From: Leptospira licerasiae serovar Varillal str. VAR 010
GTDB taxonomy: Bacteria; Spirochaetota; Leptospiria; Leptospirales; Leptospiraceae
DNA length: 64,000 nt
Direction of reading: 5' to 3'
NCBI RefSeq assembly: GCF_000244755.1
Contig: NZ_AHOO02000005.1
Coordinates: forward strand, 372,001 to 436,000
Shown here: in pieces, positions 43,830 to 54,910 of the stretch
Numbering within the stretch: the stretch's first letter is position 1
Layout of the letters: each line of letters opens with the position of its first letter
Position numbers and translations under genes: made by a program
The notes under the pieces: model-generated
Database searches by the model: none
What the model was told of the DNA's origin: nothing
What the model saw: only the letters and a program-made list of their open reading frames with translations

Positions 43830-45797
43830 ATGTCGAAAGAAAGAATCGTCCAGCCGTTCGCTAATTTCAAAAAAACGGCAAATATCAACCTTAAAGATTA
43901 TAAGGCATTATACAAAGAATCCTTAGAGAATCCTAAAAAGTTCTGGGCTAGAGAAGCTTCTACCAGACTTACCTGGTTCAAAAAATGGAATAAAGTTTTA
44001 GATCACGATTTTAAGAACGCAAAGGTAAAATGGTTCGAGGGAGGCAAGATCAATGTCTCCTATAATTGCCTAGATCGTTATATAGATTCCCCCCTAAAGA
44101 ATAAGGCTGCAATCATCTGGGAAGGAGATAATCCACAAGAATCCAAAACTTATACCTACTTCGATCTCTATCGCGAAGTGAACAAGTTTGCAAACGTTCT
44201 GAAAAATTCAGGAATCCGAAAAGGGGACGTGGTAATGGTCTATTTGCCTATGATCCCCGAGTTAGCTATTACAATTCTTGCATGTACTCGGATCGGTGCG
44301 ATTCACTCGGTAGTGTTCGGAGGTTTTTCTCCGGAGGCTTTACAAAGCAGGATAGAAGATTGTAAACCGAGGCTTATCATAACTTCCGACGGAGGTTATA
44401 GAGGCGGTAAAAGTCTGGACCTCAAAAAAGCGGTGGATACCGCTTTAGACCAATCTTCTGAAAAAGTAAATAATGTGATCGTGGTCAGAAGGACAGGCCA
44501 AGAAACGGAACTGAACTGGAAGGAAGGAAGAGATCATTGGTGGCATTATCTGATGAACGATCAAAATCTTCCTGTATACTGTAAGCCGGAGCAAATGGAT
44601 TCGGAAGATCCTTTGTTCATTTTATATACTTCAGGCTCTACTGGGAAACCGAAAGGAGTTCTTCATACTACCGGAGGATATCTTCTCGGGGTCAATATGA
44701 CCTTTCATTATGTTTTCGATATCAAACCTACGGATACATATTGGTGTACCGCAGATATCGGTTGGGTAACAGGTCATAGTTATCTAGTATACGGTCCGCT
44801 TTCTAACGGAGCTACTTCCGTTATGTTTGAGGGAGTTCCTACATATCCTGATGCGGGAAGATTCTGGGATGTGATCGACAAACACGGAGTCACAGTATTC
44901 TATACTGCACCCACCGCTATCCGTTCCTTAATGCGAGAAGGAACGGATCATATCGAAAAAAGAAATCTCAGTTCTCTCAGGCTGATCGGATCTGTGGGAG
45001 AACCTATCAACCCTGAAGCTTGGGAATGGTATTTTAAACATGTCGGAAAATCCAAATGTCCGATCGTAGACACATGGTGGCAGACGGAAACCGGAGCGAT
45101 CATGATATCTCCTTTGCCCGGAGCAATCGCTCAAAAACCAGGATCGGCAACTCTTCCATTCTTCGGAGTTCATCCAGTTCTACTAGATGACGAAGGAAAG
45201 GAGATCAACTCCAAGGGAGAAGTCTCAGGAAATTTAGCGATTAAATCTCCATGGCCTTCCATGATGAGAGGAGTTTTTAAGGACCCGAAAAGATTTTTCG
45301 ATACTTACTTCTCCATTTATAAAGGCTATTATTTTACGGGTGACGGAGCTAGAAGAGATAAAGACGGATACTATTGGATCACCGGTCGTGTTGACGATGT
45401 GATTAACGTTTCAGGTCATAGGATAGGCTCCGCGGAAGTGGAAAGTGCTCTTGTAGAAAATCTTTCCGTAGCGGAAGCGGCAGTTGTAGGATTTCCTCAT
45501 GATATCAAAGGCCAGGGAATTTATGCGTATGTCACAGTGAAAGAAGGTGTGACCACAAACGATTCTCTCAAAAAAGAGCTGATCGCTACTGTGGAAAAAA
45601 TGATTGGAAAGATCGCAAGACCTGACGTGATCCATTGGGCACCTGGACTTCCTAAAACAAGGTCCGGAAAAATTATGAGAAGGATCTTACGCAAAATAGC
45701 GTCCAGCGAATTCGAAGGTTTGGGAGATATCTCCACCTTAGCGGATCCGAGTGTAGTGGAAAAACTGATAGAAGATAAGAAGAAGTATCACAGTTGA
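43830..45797 (+). CDS. acs: acetyl-CoA synthetase
   Basis: A 655-residue AMP-forming ligase. Motifs in order: [21 protein letters not shown] (P-loop), [61 protein letters not shown], and [16 protein letters not shown] with the lysine that is acetylated in other bacteria. It activates acetate to acetyl-CoA. The next gene overlaps its stop by 4 bases. Confidence 0.97.
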   Translation: MSKERIVQPFANFKKTANINLKDYKALYKESLENPKKFWAREASTRLTWFKKWNKVLDHDFKNAKVKWFEGGKINVSYNCLDRYIDSPLKNKAAIIWEGDNPQESKTYTYFDLYREVNKFANVLKNSGIRKGDVVMVYLPMIPELAITILACTRIGAIHSVVFGGFSPEALQSRIEDCKPRLIITSDGGYRGGKSLDLKKAVDTALDQSSEKVNNVIVVRRTGQETELNWKEGRDHWWHYLMNDQNLPVYCKPEQMDSEDPLFILYTSGSTGKPKGVLHTTGGYLLGVNMTFHYVFDIKPTDTYWCTADIGWVTGHSYLVYGPLSNGATSVMFEGVPTYPDAGRFWDVIDKHGVTVFYTAPTAIRSLMREGTDHIEKRNLSSLRLIGSVGEPINPEAWEWYFKHVGKSKCPIVDTWWQTETGAIMISPLPGAIAQKPGSATLPFFGVHPVLLDDEGKEINSKGEVSGNLAIKSPWPSMMRGVFKDPKRFFDTYFSIYKGYYFTGDGARRDKDGYYWITGRVDDVINVSGHRIGSAEVESALVENLSVAEAAVVGFPHDIKGQGIYAYVTVKEGVTTNDSLKKELIATVEKMIGKIARPDVIHWAPGLPKTRSGKIMRRILRKIASSEFEGLGDISTLADPSVVEKLIEDKKKYHS

Positions 45798-46591
45798 GTA
45801 AAATCGGTCCGCAAAGAATCGTATGTTTAACTGAAGAAACTACTGAACTTCTCTATTTATTAGGGGAAGAAGATAGGATTGTTGGCATCTCCGCATATAC
45901 GGAGAGGCCTCCAAAAGCGAAGGAAGAAAAACCAAGAGTCTCCGCTTTCATTAATGGAAATATAAAACGGATCAAGGAATTGGAACCTGATCTGGTCATA
46001 GGTTTCTCCGATATACAGGCTCAACTTTCACATGATCTAGTAAAAGAAGGTCTGAATGTACTTATCACCAACCAAAGAAGTTTGGAAGAAATTTTCCAAA
46101 CCATTTTGATGGTGGGATCACTGATCGGAAAATCGGAACAAGTTTCCAAACTGGTGGAATCGTATAAAAAAAGATTAAACGAAATCAAAGAACGTTCTTC
46201 TTCTAAACCGAAACTTAAAGTGTTTTTTCAAGAGTGGGATCATCCGATTATCACTGGAATCAGATGGGTCTCCGAACTACTGGAGATCGTAGGCGCAGTA
46301 GATTGTTTTAGCCATTTAAAAGAAAAATCCTTGGCCAAAGACAGGATTATAAGTCTTCATGAAGTTGCGGGTGCTAAACCGGATCTAATTATCGGAAGTT
46401 GGTGTGGAAAGCCTATGGACTTTGAATGGGTCCGCACTAGAGAAGAGTGGAAAAATATTCCTGCGATCCGTAACGATAAAATTTTCGAAATGGATCCTGC
46501 GATCATTTTACAACCTGGACCCGCCTTATTCGAAGAGGGCGTCTTGGAAATGAATCGGATCTTGGAAGAAGTAAGAACTTCTCTTTCGTAA
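45794..46591 (+). CDS. cytosolic BtuF-like substrate-binding protein
   Basis: A 265-residue protein resembling cobalamin/iron-type solute-binding proteins (BtuF/FepB fold): [69 protein letters not shown], and [24 protein letters not shown]. Unlike those proteins it has no signal peptide or lipobox, so it would be cytoplasmic. The start is a TTG overlapping the acs stop (TTGA). In some bacteria such cytosolic homologues are linked to cobalamin handling; here only acs is nearby, so its ligand and role are unknown. Confidence 0.78.
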   Translation: MSKIGPQRIVCLTEETTELLYLLGEEDRIVGISAYTERPPKAKEEKPRVSAFINGNIKRIKELEPDLVIGFSDIQAQLSHDLVKEGLNVLITNQRSLEEIFQTILMVGSLIGKSEQVSKLVESYKKRLNEIKERSSSKPKLKVFFQEWDHPIITGIRWVSELLEIVGAVDCFSHLKEKSLAKDRIISLHEVAGAKPDLIIGSWCGKPMDFEWVRTREEWKNIPAIRNDKIFEMDPAIILQPGPALFEEGVLEMNRILEEVRTSLS

Positions 46592-46650
46592 GATCCGATC
46601 TTAATATTAGGCGAATTTAATAAATCAAAATCAAATCTGCCGGAAGGTAA

Positions 46651-48258
46651 ATGATGAGTTCCATGGTAAATTCCTCGATCTCTAAAGAATCGTCTATAGC
46701 AAAAATTTGGACGAACGGCGCTATCGTTATCAACCGGATCCGTTTAGGACTGGTACTTCTTTTCATTCTTACCTTGATCGGAGTTTCCAAAACAAACCAT
46801 CCAACTCAGGTAATTGCTCATTCAATCGGAACCGGTTTGATGGCATTGTACTGTATCTTTGAATTTTTCCTGGCAAGAGGAGGAAAAGTCGGGATCAGAT
46901 TCCAAAAGTCATTGGTAATTTTGGACGTGGTCATTCTTTCTGCAATCATGGCTGCGGACTGCAGTATCGATGCAATTGTTGCAAGAGATACTCTCGCGAA
47001 CATGATCCTATTCTTCATCTATTTTTACATCATGATCTATTCTTCATTATTGGGAGAAAAAAAATTCGTACTTCTGATCGGACTATTAACTGCAATCGGA
47101 GTCGCATTCGCACTTTATGTAGGTTGGAAAAGCGGACTTGTGCTGACCGAGAATGCAAGTAAATCAAAAGATCCTGACACTCTAATCTTCTCCGTTCAGA
47201 TCGTAAAGATCGGTTTTATGATCACTGCAAGCGTGATCCTATACCAATTGATGCGATTATTCGAAAACCTGACCGCAGAAGGTTCTAGGTTATTCGGAGA
47301 GTCCCAAGTATTCTTAACTCAAATCAAAGAGAACCAGATCATCATTCGCAACTCCGCAGAAAACTTGGAAACCTCTATTAAAGAATTTGCAGGTTATATA
47401 GCTAGAACCGGAGAAAAGATGGAATCTCAGGCAGCAGCTTTGGAAGAAGTAAACGCGGTATTAGAAGAGCTTTCCGCTTCTTCTATTAATAATACTCAAT
47501 CGATCGAAACACAGAATGAAAGTATTTCAGGGCTTGCTTTTAATTCCCAAAAGTTAGGCGGTATTATAGGAGATATTACGGAATACAGCGAAACACTTTC
47601 CGTATTTGCGGAAGAAAACAAAGCGGATATGGAGAATGTAACCATCGCAGCGGAAAAAACGAATTCCTATCTCGCTGACATTGCAAACTCATTTAATAGA
47701 GTAGACGAGATCAACCAGATCATGGGAGAAATTGCGGATAAAACGAACCTTCTCGCATTAAACGCGTCTATCGAGGCAGCGAGAGCCGGCGTCGCAGGAA
47801 GAGGATTTGCAGTCGTTGCAAACGAAGTTAGCAAGCTCGCAGACTTCACTTCCGAAAATGCAAAGTCAATTTCTTCTATCGTGAAACAATCCCAAAGTTT
47901 TATAAACGAGGCAAAGGTCGCTTCCGCAGAAACCGGAGATCTTACCGAAAAACAAAAATTTAAACTGATCCAAACAACAGATAGGATCGTGAAAATGAAT
48001 GAGCTTTATAAGGAACAAAAATTCATCCTCAAAAGTTTCCTAAACGAATTAGACACTATCAAATCCGCGTCCACAGATATTCTGGAATCCACCAAAGAGC
48101 AAACTTTAGGACAGAACGAATTGATGAAAACGATGAGTCAGTTGGAAAAAGACATAAACGAAATCAGCGAAGAATCCACCAAACTGAACACCGAGATCGA
48201 CAAGATAAATAGCCAGGCCTCCGAATTAAGGGTATTAAGCGGACATTCTTCCGAATAA
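46651..48258 (+). CDS. methyl-accepting chemotaxis protein with six-helix membrane domain
   Basis: A 535-residue receptor. Six hydrophobic helices occupy roughly residues 24-200, with only short loops, so there is no periplasmic sensor domain. The signalling hairpin covers about 240-520: [15 protein letters not shown], the tip [45 protein letters not shown], and a returning coil. No clear HAMP domain is seen. The C-terminus lacks the NWETF docking pentapeptide. The next gene is a close paralogue in tandem, suggesting duplication. Confidence 0.9.
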   Translation: MMSSMVNSSISKESSIAKIWTNGAIVINRIRLGLVLLFILTLIGVSKTNHPTQVIAHSIGTGLMALYCIFEFFLARGGKVGIRFQKSLVILDVVILSAIMAADCSIDAIVARDTLANMILFFIYFYIMIYSSLLGEKKFVLLIGLLTAIGVAFALYVGWKSGLVLTENASKSKDPDTLIFSVQIVKIGFMITASVILYQLMRLFENLTAEGSRLFGESQVFLTQIKENQIIIRNSAENLETSIKEFAGYIARTGEKMESQAAALEEVNAVLEELSASSINNTQSIETQNESISGLAFNSQKLGGIIGDITEYSETLSVFAEENKADMENVTIAAEKTNSYLADIANSFNRVDEINQIMGEIADKTNLLALNASIEAARAGVAGRGFAVVANEVSKLADFTSENAKSISSIVKQSQSFINEAKVASAETGDLTEKQKFKLIQTTDRIVKMNELYKEQKFILKSFLNELDTIKSASTDILESTKEQTLGQNELMKTMSQLEKDINEISEESTKLNTEIDKINSQASELRVLSGHSSE

Positions 48259-48305
48259 AAGAACTCCAACGTTAGTCTGATTAGAGAAATTCCGTCTATT
48301 GATAG

Positions 48306-49895
48306 ATGGAAACTTCCCATCTAAAAACAGAATCCACGATACTACAAATCTGGAAGAACGGGGCTATAGTAATTAACAGGATCCGATTAGGCTTGGTCTT
48401 ACTATTTATCGTTTCCTTAGCAGGCGCTTACAAAAGTTTTCAACCGTTACAATTTATGGTCCATGCAGGCGGCACCGCTTTCATGGGACTCTATTGTATT
48501 TTCAATTTTGTAGCGAATCGTAAAAGGAATATGTCCATCGGATTCCATAAACTTTTAGTATTATTCGATGTTAACGTCCTAAGTGCAACCTTGATCTTGG
48601 ATACTTTCGTTTCTCCCGACGTAGCTGCGGGAACGCTGAAGAACGTTGTGCTATTCTTTATCTATTTTTATATAATGATCTACTCCTGTCTTCTGGGAGA
48701 AAGGATCTTCGTTTTGATCGTAGGTGCTTTCTCAACTGCAGGCGCGATAGTTGCCTTAGTATGTGCCCTTAAGAACGGAGCCGGGTTCGTAATGGATGTG
48801 GAAGAAGCAAAACTTCCTTATAATTTAAGCGCTTCTACCGAGATCATCAAACTTGCATTCATATTTGTCGCGAGTGTGATACTTGCTCAATTGATGAGAT
48901 TATTTTTAAGATTAACGGTGGAAGGAAACCGTCTCTACACCGATTCCAAAGGCCTACTCGAAAAACTAAGCGAGAACCAAACAATCATTAAGGATTCCGC
49001 GATTAGTTTAGAAGACTCCATCGTTAAGTTTGCACAATTCATAAATCGTACCGGAGAAAAGATGGAATCCCAGGCTGCCGCCTTGGAAGAAGTTAACGCG
49101 GTATTGGAAGAACTTTCTGCCGCTTCCACAAACACTTCTAGATCTATCGAATCCCAAAATGCAAGTTTGAGCGAACTTGCGGAGGATTCTAAAAAGCTGG
49201 GAGAAATAGTTTCAAATATAACTGGATACAGCGAAGCACTTTCTACATTCGCAAATGATAATAAAGCAGACATGGAGAATGTAACCATTGCAGCGGAAAA
49301 GACAAAATCCTATCTAGCGGATATCTCGAGCTCCTTTGACAAAGTGGATCAGATCAATCAGATCATGGGAGAAATTGCGGATAAAACAAACCTTCTCGCA
49401 CTAAACGCATCTATAGAAGCCGCAAGAGCGGGAGAAGCAGGAAGAGGATTTGCGGTAGTAGCGAACGAGGTCAGTAAACTTGCAGACTTCACTTCCGAAA
49501 ATGCGAAGTCCATCTCGGCAATCGTAAGGCAGTCCCAGAGTTTTATCCAAGAAGCAAAAAGCGCTTCTGCGGAAACTGGAGACCTGACTGAAAAACAAAA
49601 ATTTAAGATACTGGAAACTTCGGATCGTATCGTCCAGATGAACAAACTTTATTTGGAACAAAGGATTATTATACGTAAGTTCTTAAATGAATTGGAAAGT
49701 ATCAAATCGGTTTCGAATGAGATCCATGAATCCGAAAAAGAACAATCTTTGGGTCAAAAAGAAATGATACGGACCATGTCCCAATTAGAAAAAGACATCA
49801 ACGAGATTAACGAAGATTCAGCCAACTTAAACTCGGAGATTGATCGAATCAAAACAAAGGCTTCCGAGTTAAAAGTATTGAGCAATAATTCCTAA
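48306..49895 (+). CDS. methyl-accepting chemotaxis protein, tandem paralogue
   Basis: A 529-residue receptor with the same layout as the gene at 46651: [25 protein letters not shown] at the start, six helices to about residue 200, then the signalling domain. The signalling region is nearly identical over long stretches ([55 protein letters not shown]), while the membrane part is more diverged. At the tip it has GEAGRG where the first copy has GVAGRG. It follows the first copy by 47 bases and was made by tandem duplication. Confidence 0.9.
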   Translation: METSHLKTESTILQIWKNGAIVINRIRLGLVLLFIVSLAGAYKSFQPLQFMVHAGGTAFMGLYCIFNFVANRKRNMSIGFHKLLVLFDVNVLSATLILDTFVSPDVAAGTLKNVVLFFIYFYIMIYSCLLGERIFVLIVGAFSTAGAIVALVCALKNGAGFVMDVEEAKLPYNLSASTEIIKLAFIFVASVILAQLMRLFLRLTVEGNRLYTDSKGLLEKLSENQTIIKDSAISLEDSIVKFAQFINRTGEKMESQAAALEEVNAVLEELSAASTNTSRSIESQNASLSELAEDSKKLGEIVSNITGYSEALSTFANDNKADMENVTIAAEKTKSYLADISSSFDKVDQINQIMGEIADKTNLLALNASIEAARAGEAGRGFAVVANEVSKLADFTSENAKSISAIVRQSQSFIQEAKSASAETGDLTEKQKFKILETSDRIVQMNKLYLEQRIIIRKFLNELESIKSVSNEIHESEKEQSLGQKEMIRTMSQLEKDINEINEDSANLNSEIDRIKTKASELKVLSNNS

Positions 49896-49921
49896 AAGCT
49901 TTTCATTTCCTTCTTCTTTAC

Positions 49922-49961
49922 AATCGGACCCATATTTCGATATATGGAATTTATTCCGATT
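49922..49961. promoter_or_regulatory. nested inverted repeats in the mtnP leader
   Basis: Outer arms AATCGGA (49922-49928) and TCCGATT (49955-49961) and inner arms CCATAT (49930-49935) and ATATGG (49942-49947). Together they could form one two-tier hairpin just before the mtnP ribosome site AGGAGAAAG. There is no T run, so it is not a simple terminator. Confidence 0.4.
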
Positions 49962-49975
49962 CATAGGAGAAAGAT

Positions 49976-50839
49976 ATGGGGACCAAAGTAAAAGCTGCAG
50001 TAATCGGAGGCACAGGTCTCTATAGTCTAGACGGAATGGAACTGGTAGAGGAGGTCCTTCCCGAAACTCCTTGGGGCAAACCTTCCGACACGATCAAGAT
50101 CGGAAAAATACACGGCAAACTAATCGCATTTCTCCCTCGTCACGGTGTTGGACATTTTATCATGCCTCACGAAGTTCCTATGAAAGCGAACATCTGTGCA
50201 CTTAAAATTTTAGGCGTGGAAGAGATAGTAGCATTCAGCTCTGTCGGAAGTTTAAGAGAAGAGATCAAACCTTTGGATTTTGTTCTTCCAAACCAGATCA
50301 TAGATAGAACCCGAGGAAGAGAGTCTACATTTTTCGGAAAAGGTGTGGTCGCGCATGCGCCTTTTGCGGATCCTTTTTCCAAAAATCTAAGCGATAGAAT
50401 TAATAAAGCGGCAGCAAAAATAAATCTTCAGATCCACCAAAACAAAACTTTAATTTGTATGGAAGGCCCTCTATTCTCCACGAGAGCGGAATCTCATATG
50501 TATCGTTCTTGGGGCGGGGATATTATCAATATGAGCGTTCTCCCGGAAGCAAAACTAGCAAGAGAAGCGGAGATCGCTTACCAAATGATCTGTATGTCGA
50601 CCGACTACGATTGTTGGAGAGAGAACGAAGAAGCGGTCACTGCGGAAATGGTGATGGCAAACTTAGGAAAGAACGCGGAGAATGCAAAAAAACTTTTGAA
50701 CTCATTGATACCTGACCTTGGGAACGGAGACGATCTAAGCCTGAAGAATAGCACTAAGTATTCTATCATTACCGCTCCGGAACGAAGAAATCCGGATACG
50801 GTTGCAAAGCTGAAAGTTTTATTCCCGGATTATCTCTGA
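49976..50839 (+). CDS. mtnP: S-methyl-5'-thioadenosine phosphorylase
   Basis: A 287-residue purine nucleoside phosphorylase-type enzyme: VIGGTGLYSLDGMELVEE, PRHGVGHFIMPHEVPMKANICALKILGVEE, and MEGPLFSTRAESHMYRSWGGDIINMSVLPEAKLAREAEI, with STDYDCW near the end. It cleaves methylthioadenosine to adenine and methylthioribose 1-phosphate, recycling polyamine and quorum-signal by-products. ATG 49976 has an AGGAGAAAG ribosome site. Its last 10 bases overlap the convergent hydrolase gene. Confidence 0.95.
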   Translation: MGTKVKAAVIGGTGLYSLDGMELVEEVLPETPWGKPSDTIKIGKIHGKLIAFLPRHGVGHFIMPHEVPMKANICALKILGVEEIVAFSSVGSLREEIKPLDFVLPNQIIDRTRGRESTFFGKGVVAHAPFADPFSKNLSDRINKAAAKINLQIHQNKTLICMEGPLFSTRAESHMYRSWGGDIINMSVLPEAKLAREAEIAYQMICMSTDYDCWRENEEAVTAEMVMANLGKNAENAKKLLNSLIPDLGNGDDLSLKNSTKYSIITAPERRNPDTVAKLKVLFPDYL

Positions 50840-51687
50840 GAGTTTGATTTTCTTCGGTTTAGATGGACCGATTCTAAAATTTCAGCCAATCCTTTTTGAT
50901 AATCCGGAAAGAAGGAGAGATTATTATGATTTCCTCCTTCTATTTCCAAAAATCCTATTTTAACGCCGGATTCTAATGCGATCTTGAATAATCTTTTTCC
51001 TTGTCGGAAAGGAATGATCTCGTCTTCATTCCCATGTATAATCGTGACAGCAGGATGTAATTTTCCGATCTTATTCTCAGACTTGAAGGAATAAGCTAAA
51101 AACCATCCAGGTACGAACGGATAATATTCCTTTGCCAGATCAGCCAGAGAAGTATAAGGAGTTTCTAATATAATATGACCTGGATTTGTTTTGGTCCCTA
51201 ATTCCACTGCTACTCCTGTTCCGATAGATCTTCCGTATAAAATAATCTCATTCTCTTTTTTTAGTTTATCCGTTTTTAAATATTCGTACCAACGCTCCGC
51301 ATCCTGATACATTCCCTTCTCGCTTAACTTTCCCCTACTTTTACCGTAACCTCTATAATCTGTAATGAGAAGGTCCCAGCCTTTCGGAACAAAGTCCTCT
51401 GCGACACCTCCCCAACTTCTTAAACTTCCAGCATTTCCATGAAAATACAGAACAGTACCTTTTGAGGGACCTTGGGCAGGGAAGAATAATGCATATATTT
51501 TCTCTCCGTTTTCCAATTCCAAAGAAACTTCCTGATACGTATAAGGAAAAGAGAAGTGAAAGTCCTCGGGCAAAATTTCAGGAAAGAAGATCAGTTTGTC
51601 CTGGTTGGAATACAATAAGCCGAAGAGTCCCAGAAAAACGACGAATATGACCGAGAGAAGATATAGCATAAACTTTTGGATTTTCAT
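50830..51687 (-). CDS. alpha/beta hydrolase (YfhR/Bem46-like)
   Basis: A 285-residue hydrolase with an N-terminal membrane anchor or signal segment ([21 protein letters not shown]). Motifs: [14 protein letters not shown] (oxyanion site), [15 protein letters not shown] (nucleophile serine), [15 protein letters not shown] (acid), and [15 protein letters not shown] (histidine). The pattern is that of YfhR/Bem46 hydrolases. Substrate unknown. Its ATG overlaps the PhoD-like gene stop by 4 bases, so the pair forms an operon. Confidence 0.9.
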   Translation of the reverse strand: MKIQKFMLYLLSVIFVVFLGLFGLLYSNQDKLIFFPEILPEDFHFSFPYTYQEVSLELENGEKIYALFFPAQGPSKGTVLYFHGNAGSLRSWGGVAEDFVPKGWDLLITDYRGYGKSRGKLSEKGMYQDAERWYEYLKTDKLKKENEIILYGRSIGTGVAVELGTKTNPGHIILETPYTSLADLAKEYYPFVPGWFLAYSFKSENKIGKLHPAVTIIHGNEDEIIPFRQGKRLFKIALESGVKIGFLEIEGGNHNNLSFFPDYQKGLAEILESVHLNRRKSNSQR

Positions 51688-53051
51688 TTGGCCTTAATAT
51701 CTCTGGACCAAAGCTCTTTGCCGAAAGAATCGAAAACTCTGAACACCAAACTCCTTTGTTTTAAAGGACCTGTAATCTCTATCGTTCCGAAATTCCTTTT
51801 ATCATCCACAAGAGTACCTTCGATCCTTAAAGGATTTTTTTCCGTAATCGGTGGATGAGTAGAAGAAGTTAAAGGAGAAACAGTAAAATCATATGCCGGA
51901 TATTCAAATCCTTCCTGAATATATGATAATTCCGTAAAGTGCCTATCCCCGGTCAAAAATATCAGGTTTTTTATCTTTAATTTAGAGATTTTGGAAAGAA
52001 GTTTTTCCCTTTCTTCCGAATAGGTTGAATAATTTTCAAAAACGGATAAAGGATTTAAAACCTGTCCGCCTACTACAACAAATTTGAAAGTTGCTTTGGA
52101 GAATGCCAAGCCATTCACCAACCAATCCAATTGTTCTTCTCCGAAAAATGATCTGGACCCGGTCTTATTGTCGTTTGCAGTCCTGAAACTGCGGTCGTCC
52201 ATCAGAAAGAATTGTGCATCCCCCCAAGTGAAAGAACCATATATTCCTTTTTTTGAATAGTTCGGATTTGCCCAAAATAGTTTGAAAATTTCTTCTGCGG
52301 TAGCTCCCATCCAAAAAGAAGCGTCCCCGTCATTCGGTCCCCAGTCATGGTCGTCCCATATCGCATAATGATGGACATTCGCTAGCAGCGGTTGGAGTTC
52401 CGCTAAGGATCTCTGTTCCGTATAGCGGTAAATGAATCCTGTTCGAGATTCCCAATCAGGTTCTCTTAGATAAATATTATCTCCCATCCAAAGCATGAAG
52501 TCCGGCTTTTGAGCTGAGATAGATTGATAGATATGATATTCTCCCCCGTACGGTTTTGCTTGTGTATCGTATTTAGGATCGTTTACGAAAGCACAACTAC
52601 CTAAGGCGAATTTGATATCCGGAGGACCGCTTGGTTTTCCTATCCAAATGGGTTGTGTTCTGAATTTTTGCTCCGACTTAGGTTCTTCGAGTTTTCCATT
52701 CACATAAATCAGATATTCGTACGTTTTTCCCGGTTCCAATATATCTGCGATCAGATGAGCGACGTTTCCTTTTTGATGCTCAGTATTTAACTCTCGAGTT
52801 ATGTGGCTTTGGCCTGGATTTCCGGAAATAAAATATTTCGCGTATACTTTAGAAGGATTCTTAGTCTGGACCCAAATTTTCACTTCCTTATGGGTCGAGT
52901 AACCTAACATAGGACCCGATTGGATGTTAGAAGGCGAAGCTGTGTCGGTTGACTGACTTTTTCCATAAATTGCGAAATCGATGTAAAAGAATCCAAACAG
53001 TAAAATCAACAAAGAGGTGGATGATAAAAGCAATCTGCGTCTCATTGTCAT
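51684..53051 (-). CDS. PhoD-like alkaline phosphatase / phosphodiesterase
   Basis: A 455-residue exported enzyme. An N-terminal hydrophobic segment ([18 protein letters not shown]) may be uncleaved. Residues about 50-130 are a fibronectin-like N-terminal domain ([14 protein letters not shown]). The metallophosphoesterase part has [28 protein letters not shown], and [13 protein letters not shown], the DHDWG pattern typical of PhoD. It would hydrolyse phosphate mono- or diesters outside the cytoplasm, with Ca2+ and Fe3+ in known relatives. ATG 53045 is a second possible start. Its start region overlaps the open frame of the divergent receptor gene. Confidence 0.9.
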   Translation of the reverse strand: MTMRRRLLLSSTSLLILLFGFFYIDFAIYGKSQSTDTASPSNIQSGPMLGYSTHKEVKIWVQTKNPSKVYAKYFISGNPGQSHITRELNTEHQKGNVAHLIADILEPGKTYEYLIYVNGKLEEPKSEQKFRTQPIWIGKPSGPPDIKFALGSCAFVNDPKYDTQAKPYGGEYHIYQSISAQKPDFMLWMGDNIYLREPDWESRTGFIYRYTEQRSLAELQPLLANVHHYAIWDDHDWGPNDGDASFWMGATAEEIFKLFWANPNYSKKGIYGSFTWGDAQFFLMDDRSFRTANDNKTGSRSFFGEEQLDWLVNGLAFSKATFKFVVVGGQVLNPLSVFENYSTYSEEREKLLSKISKLKIKNLIFLTGDRHFTELSYIQEGFEYPAYDFTVSPLTSSTHPPITEKNPLRIEGTLVDDKRNFGTIEITGPLKQRSLVFRVFDSFGKELWSRDIKAK

Positions 53052-53106
53052 GAAATATCTTGAAGCCTCAGGCTTCTTTCAAATCAAAAAAAGGGAAAGA
53101 ACGGAA

Positions 53107-54909
53107 ATGACGAGGGGAGAATCTAGAAAACTCAGATGGAGACTGACCTTAGGCTTGGAGCTATTAACTTCCGTCCTTGCCGTCCCTTTGGCGGTTCTAT
53201 TTATTATCGCGGCTGGAGCTTACGATTTCAGTAAGGCCATCGCACTGATCGGATCGTCCACAGTAGTATTAACCTCCTCTTATTTTTTCCCAACACTTCG
53301 ATTTTTGTATTTAGGGAAGCTCTTATCCAACTTGGAGCCGAATAATTGGGAGAAGTTGAACACAAAGGGAAAAGTAGAAGTTAAGAAAAAGCTTCTGAAC
53401 TTCCCTCTTCTGAATACCGGGTTTTATATCGTGCAGTGGAGTTATGGGATCCCGGCGGCCTGGAAACTGATGCATTTTTTCTTTATCCCCGAATTTTTCG
53501 AGTCTGCTCCGTTCTTACTCTTACCTCTGATCATTTATCCTACTTTAGGGATTTCTCATTTCTTTTTAACAGAATCGGTATTATCCGAAGTATTGGAATC
53601 CGACAAATTGAACGGACTTCCATTAGAAGAAAAAGACATACGCAAAGTCTCTATCTTTGCTAGGATCATTTCTACGATTGCATCCATCGCGCTATTGCCT
53701 GTTGTGATCTTCGGTTATCTTTTAGTGGAAGAGACTTCAGGTTGGCTAAAATTAGGAGATGTTACTTTAGCGCTTTCTCTCACCATTCTTTTTATGGTGA
53801 TCACCCTTACTATTTCTTCCTACCTATTAGCCTCTAGTATACGTAGGAATTCCAAAAATATGATGAATGCATTTGTCGAAATGTCCCAAGGGGAGTTGGA
53901 GATCCTACTCCCTATGGTTTCCACGGATGAGTTGGGAAGAAGTAGCAAGATGCTAAACGATTTTGTAAAACGGCTTCGAATCGTCGTTAAAACGGTTATC
54001 AAAGAATCGGAAAAACTTTCCCAAAGCTCCAAGGTATTGGAGAGTAAAACGAAAGATCTCTCCATAAAAATGCAAGAGCAAGCAGCTTCTACGGAACAAA
54101 TGAGTTCGGGGGTAGAAGAAATTGCGGCATCCATTCAATCCACTTCTTCCAGAGCGGAAAGTCAATCTAGTACCGTAGAACAAGCGACAGCGTCTCTTGC
54201 GGAACTGGAAGACAGGATTCGTAACGTCCACACTTCTCTTATGGATACGAAAAACGATGCGGAAAGAATGAGATTAGAAACTTCTAATGGAGAATCGGCC
54301 TTACAATCCACTCGAAATGCAATGGCTGAGATAGAATCCAATACCGCCAAAATGGAAGCAAGTGTAAACGTGATCCATGAGATTACGGATAGGATCGGAC
54401 TTCTTTCCTTGAATGCGGCCATCGAAGCCGCTCGCGCAGGAGAAGCAGGAAAAGGTTTTGCAGTGGTAGCACAGGAAATCTCCAAACTGGGAGAACAGAC
54501 CCAAGAGAACGCAAAAAGGATCCGGACAACCTTGGCGGAGGCAGTAAAGGCAACTAACTCAGGAAGGGAAGTTTTAGGAAATACAGAAGTGGCTTTCAGA
54601 AGAATAGGAGACACTGCCCAAAACACTTCGCAGAGAATTTTACAAGTTTCTTCCTTATCCGAATCTCAATTAGTGGCAAGCGCTCAAGTAAAGAACGCTT
54701 TTTCAGAACTGATAAGATCCGCGGAAGAGATCCGAAATCATACAAAAGAGCAATCCCAAACTTCTTTAGAATTTTCTAAAACAATTGGGAGCATCTCGGA
54801 AGCTACCGAATTTTTGAATGGAATAGTAAACGATATCGACTCTCTTGCGGAGAAACTTGCCCAGCAGGCAAGTTCTTTGAAAAAGGAAGTGGAATTCTTT
54901 AAGACCTAA
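53107..54909 (+). CDS. methyl-accepting chemotaxis protein with HAMP
   Basis: About 600 residues. ATG 53107 is chosen; the frame is open to 53017, overlapping the PhoD-like gene, with another ATG at 53050. Several hydrophobic helices fill the first 240 residues. A HAMP-like segment follows (MMNAFVEMSQGELEIL, STDELGRSSKMLNDF). The signalling domain reads [60 protein letters not shown]. It is of a different subclass from the tandem pair at 46.6-49.9 kb. The neighbouring six-PAS kinase converges on it. Confidence 0.9.
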   Translation: MTRGESRKLRWRLTLGLELLTSVLAVPLAVLFIIAAGAYDFSKAIALIGSSTVVLTSSYFFPTLRFLYLGKLLSNLEPNNWEKLNTKGKVEVKKKLLNFPLLNTGFYIVQWSYGIPAAWKLMHFFFIPEFFESAPFLLLPLIIYPTLGISHFFLTESVLSEVLESDKLNGLPLEEKDIRKVSIFARIISTIASIALLPVVIFGYLLVEETSGWLKLGDVTLALSLTILFMVITLTISSYLLASSIRRNSKNMMNAFVEMSQGELEILLPMVSTDELGRSSKMLNDFVKRLRIVVKTVIKESEKLSQSSKVLESKTKDLSIKMQEQAASTEQMSSGVEEIAASIQSTSSRAESQSSTVEQATASLAELEDRIRNVHTSLMDTKNDAERMRLETSNGESALQSTRNAMAEIESNTAKMEASVNVIHEITDRIGLLSLNAAIEAARAGEAGKGFAVVAQEISKLGEQTQENAKRIRTTLAEAVKATNSGREVLGNTEVAFRRIGDTAQNTSQRILQVSSLSESQLVASAQVKNAFSELIRSAEEIRNHTKEQSQTSLEFSKTIGSISEATEFLNGIVNDIDSLAEKLAQQASSLKKEVEFFKT

Positions 54910-54910
54910 T

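Noticed and set aside
54162..54626. 154-codon antisense frame inside the third receptor gene
   Set aside because: It is a shadow of the regular coiled-coil codons of the receptor gene on the plus strand.
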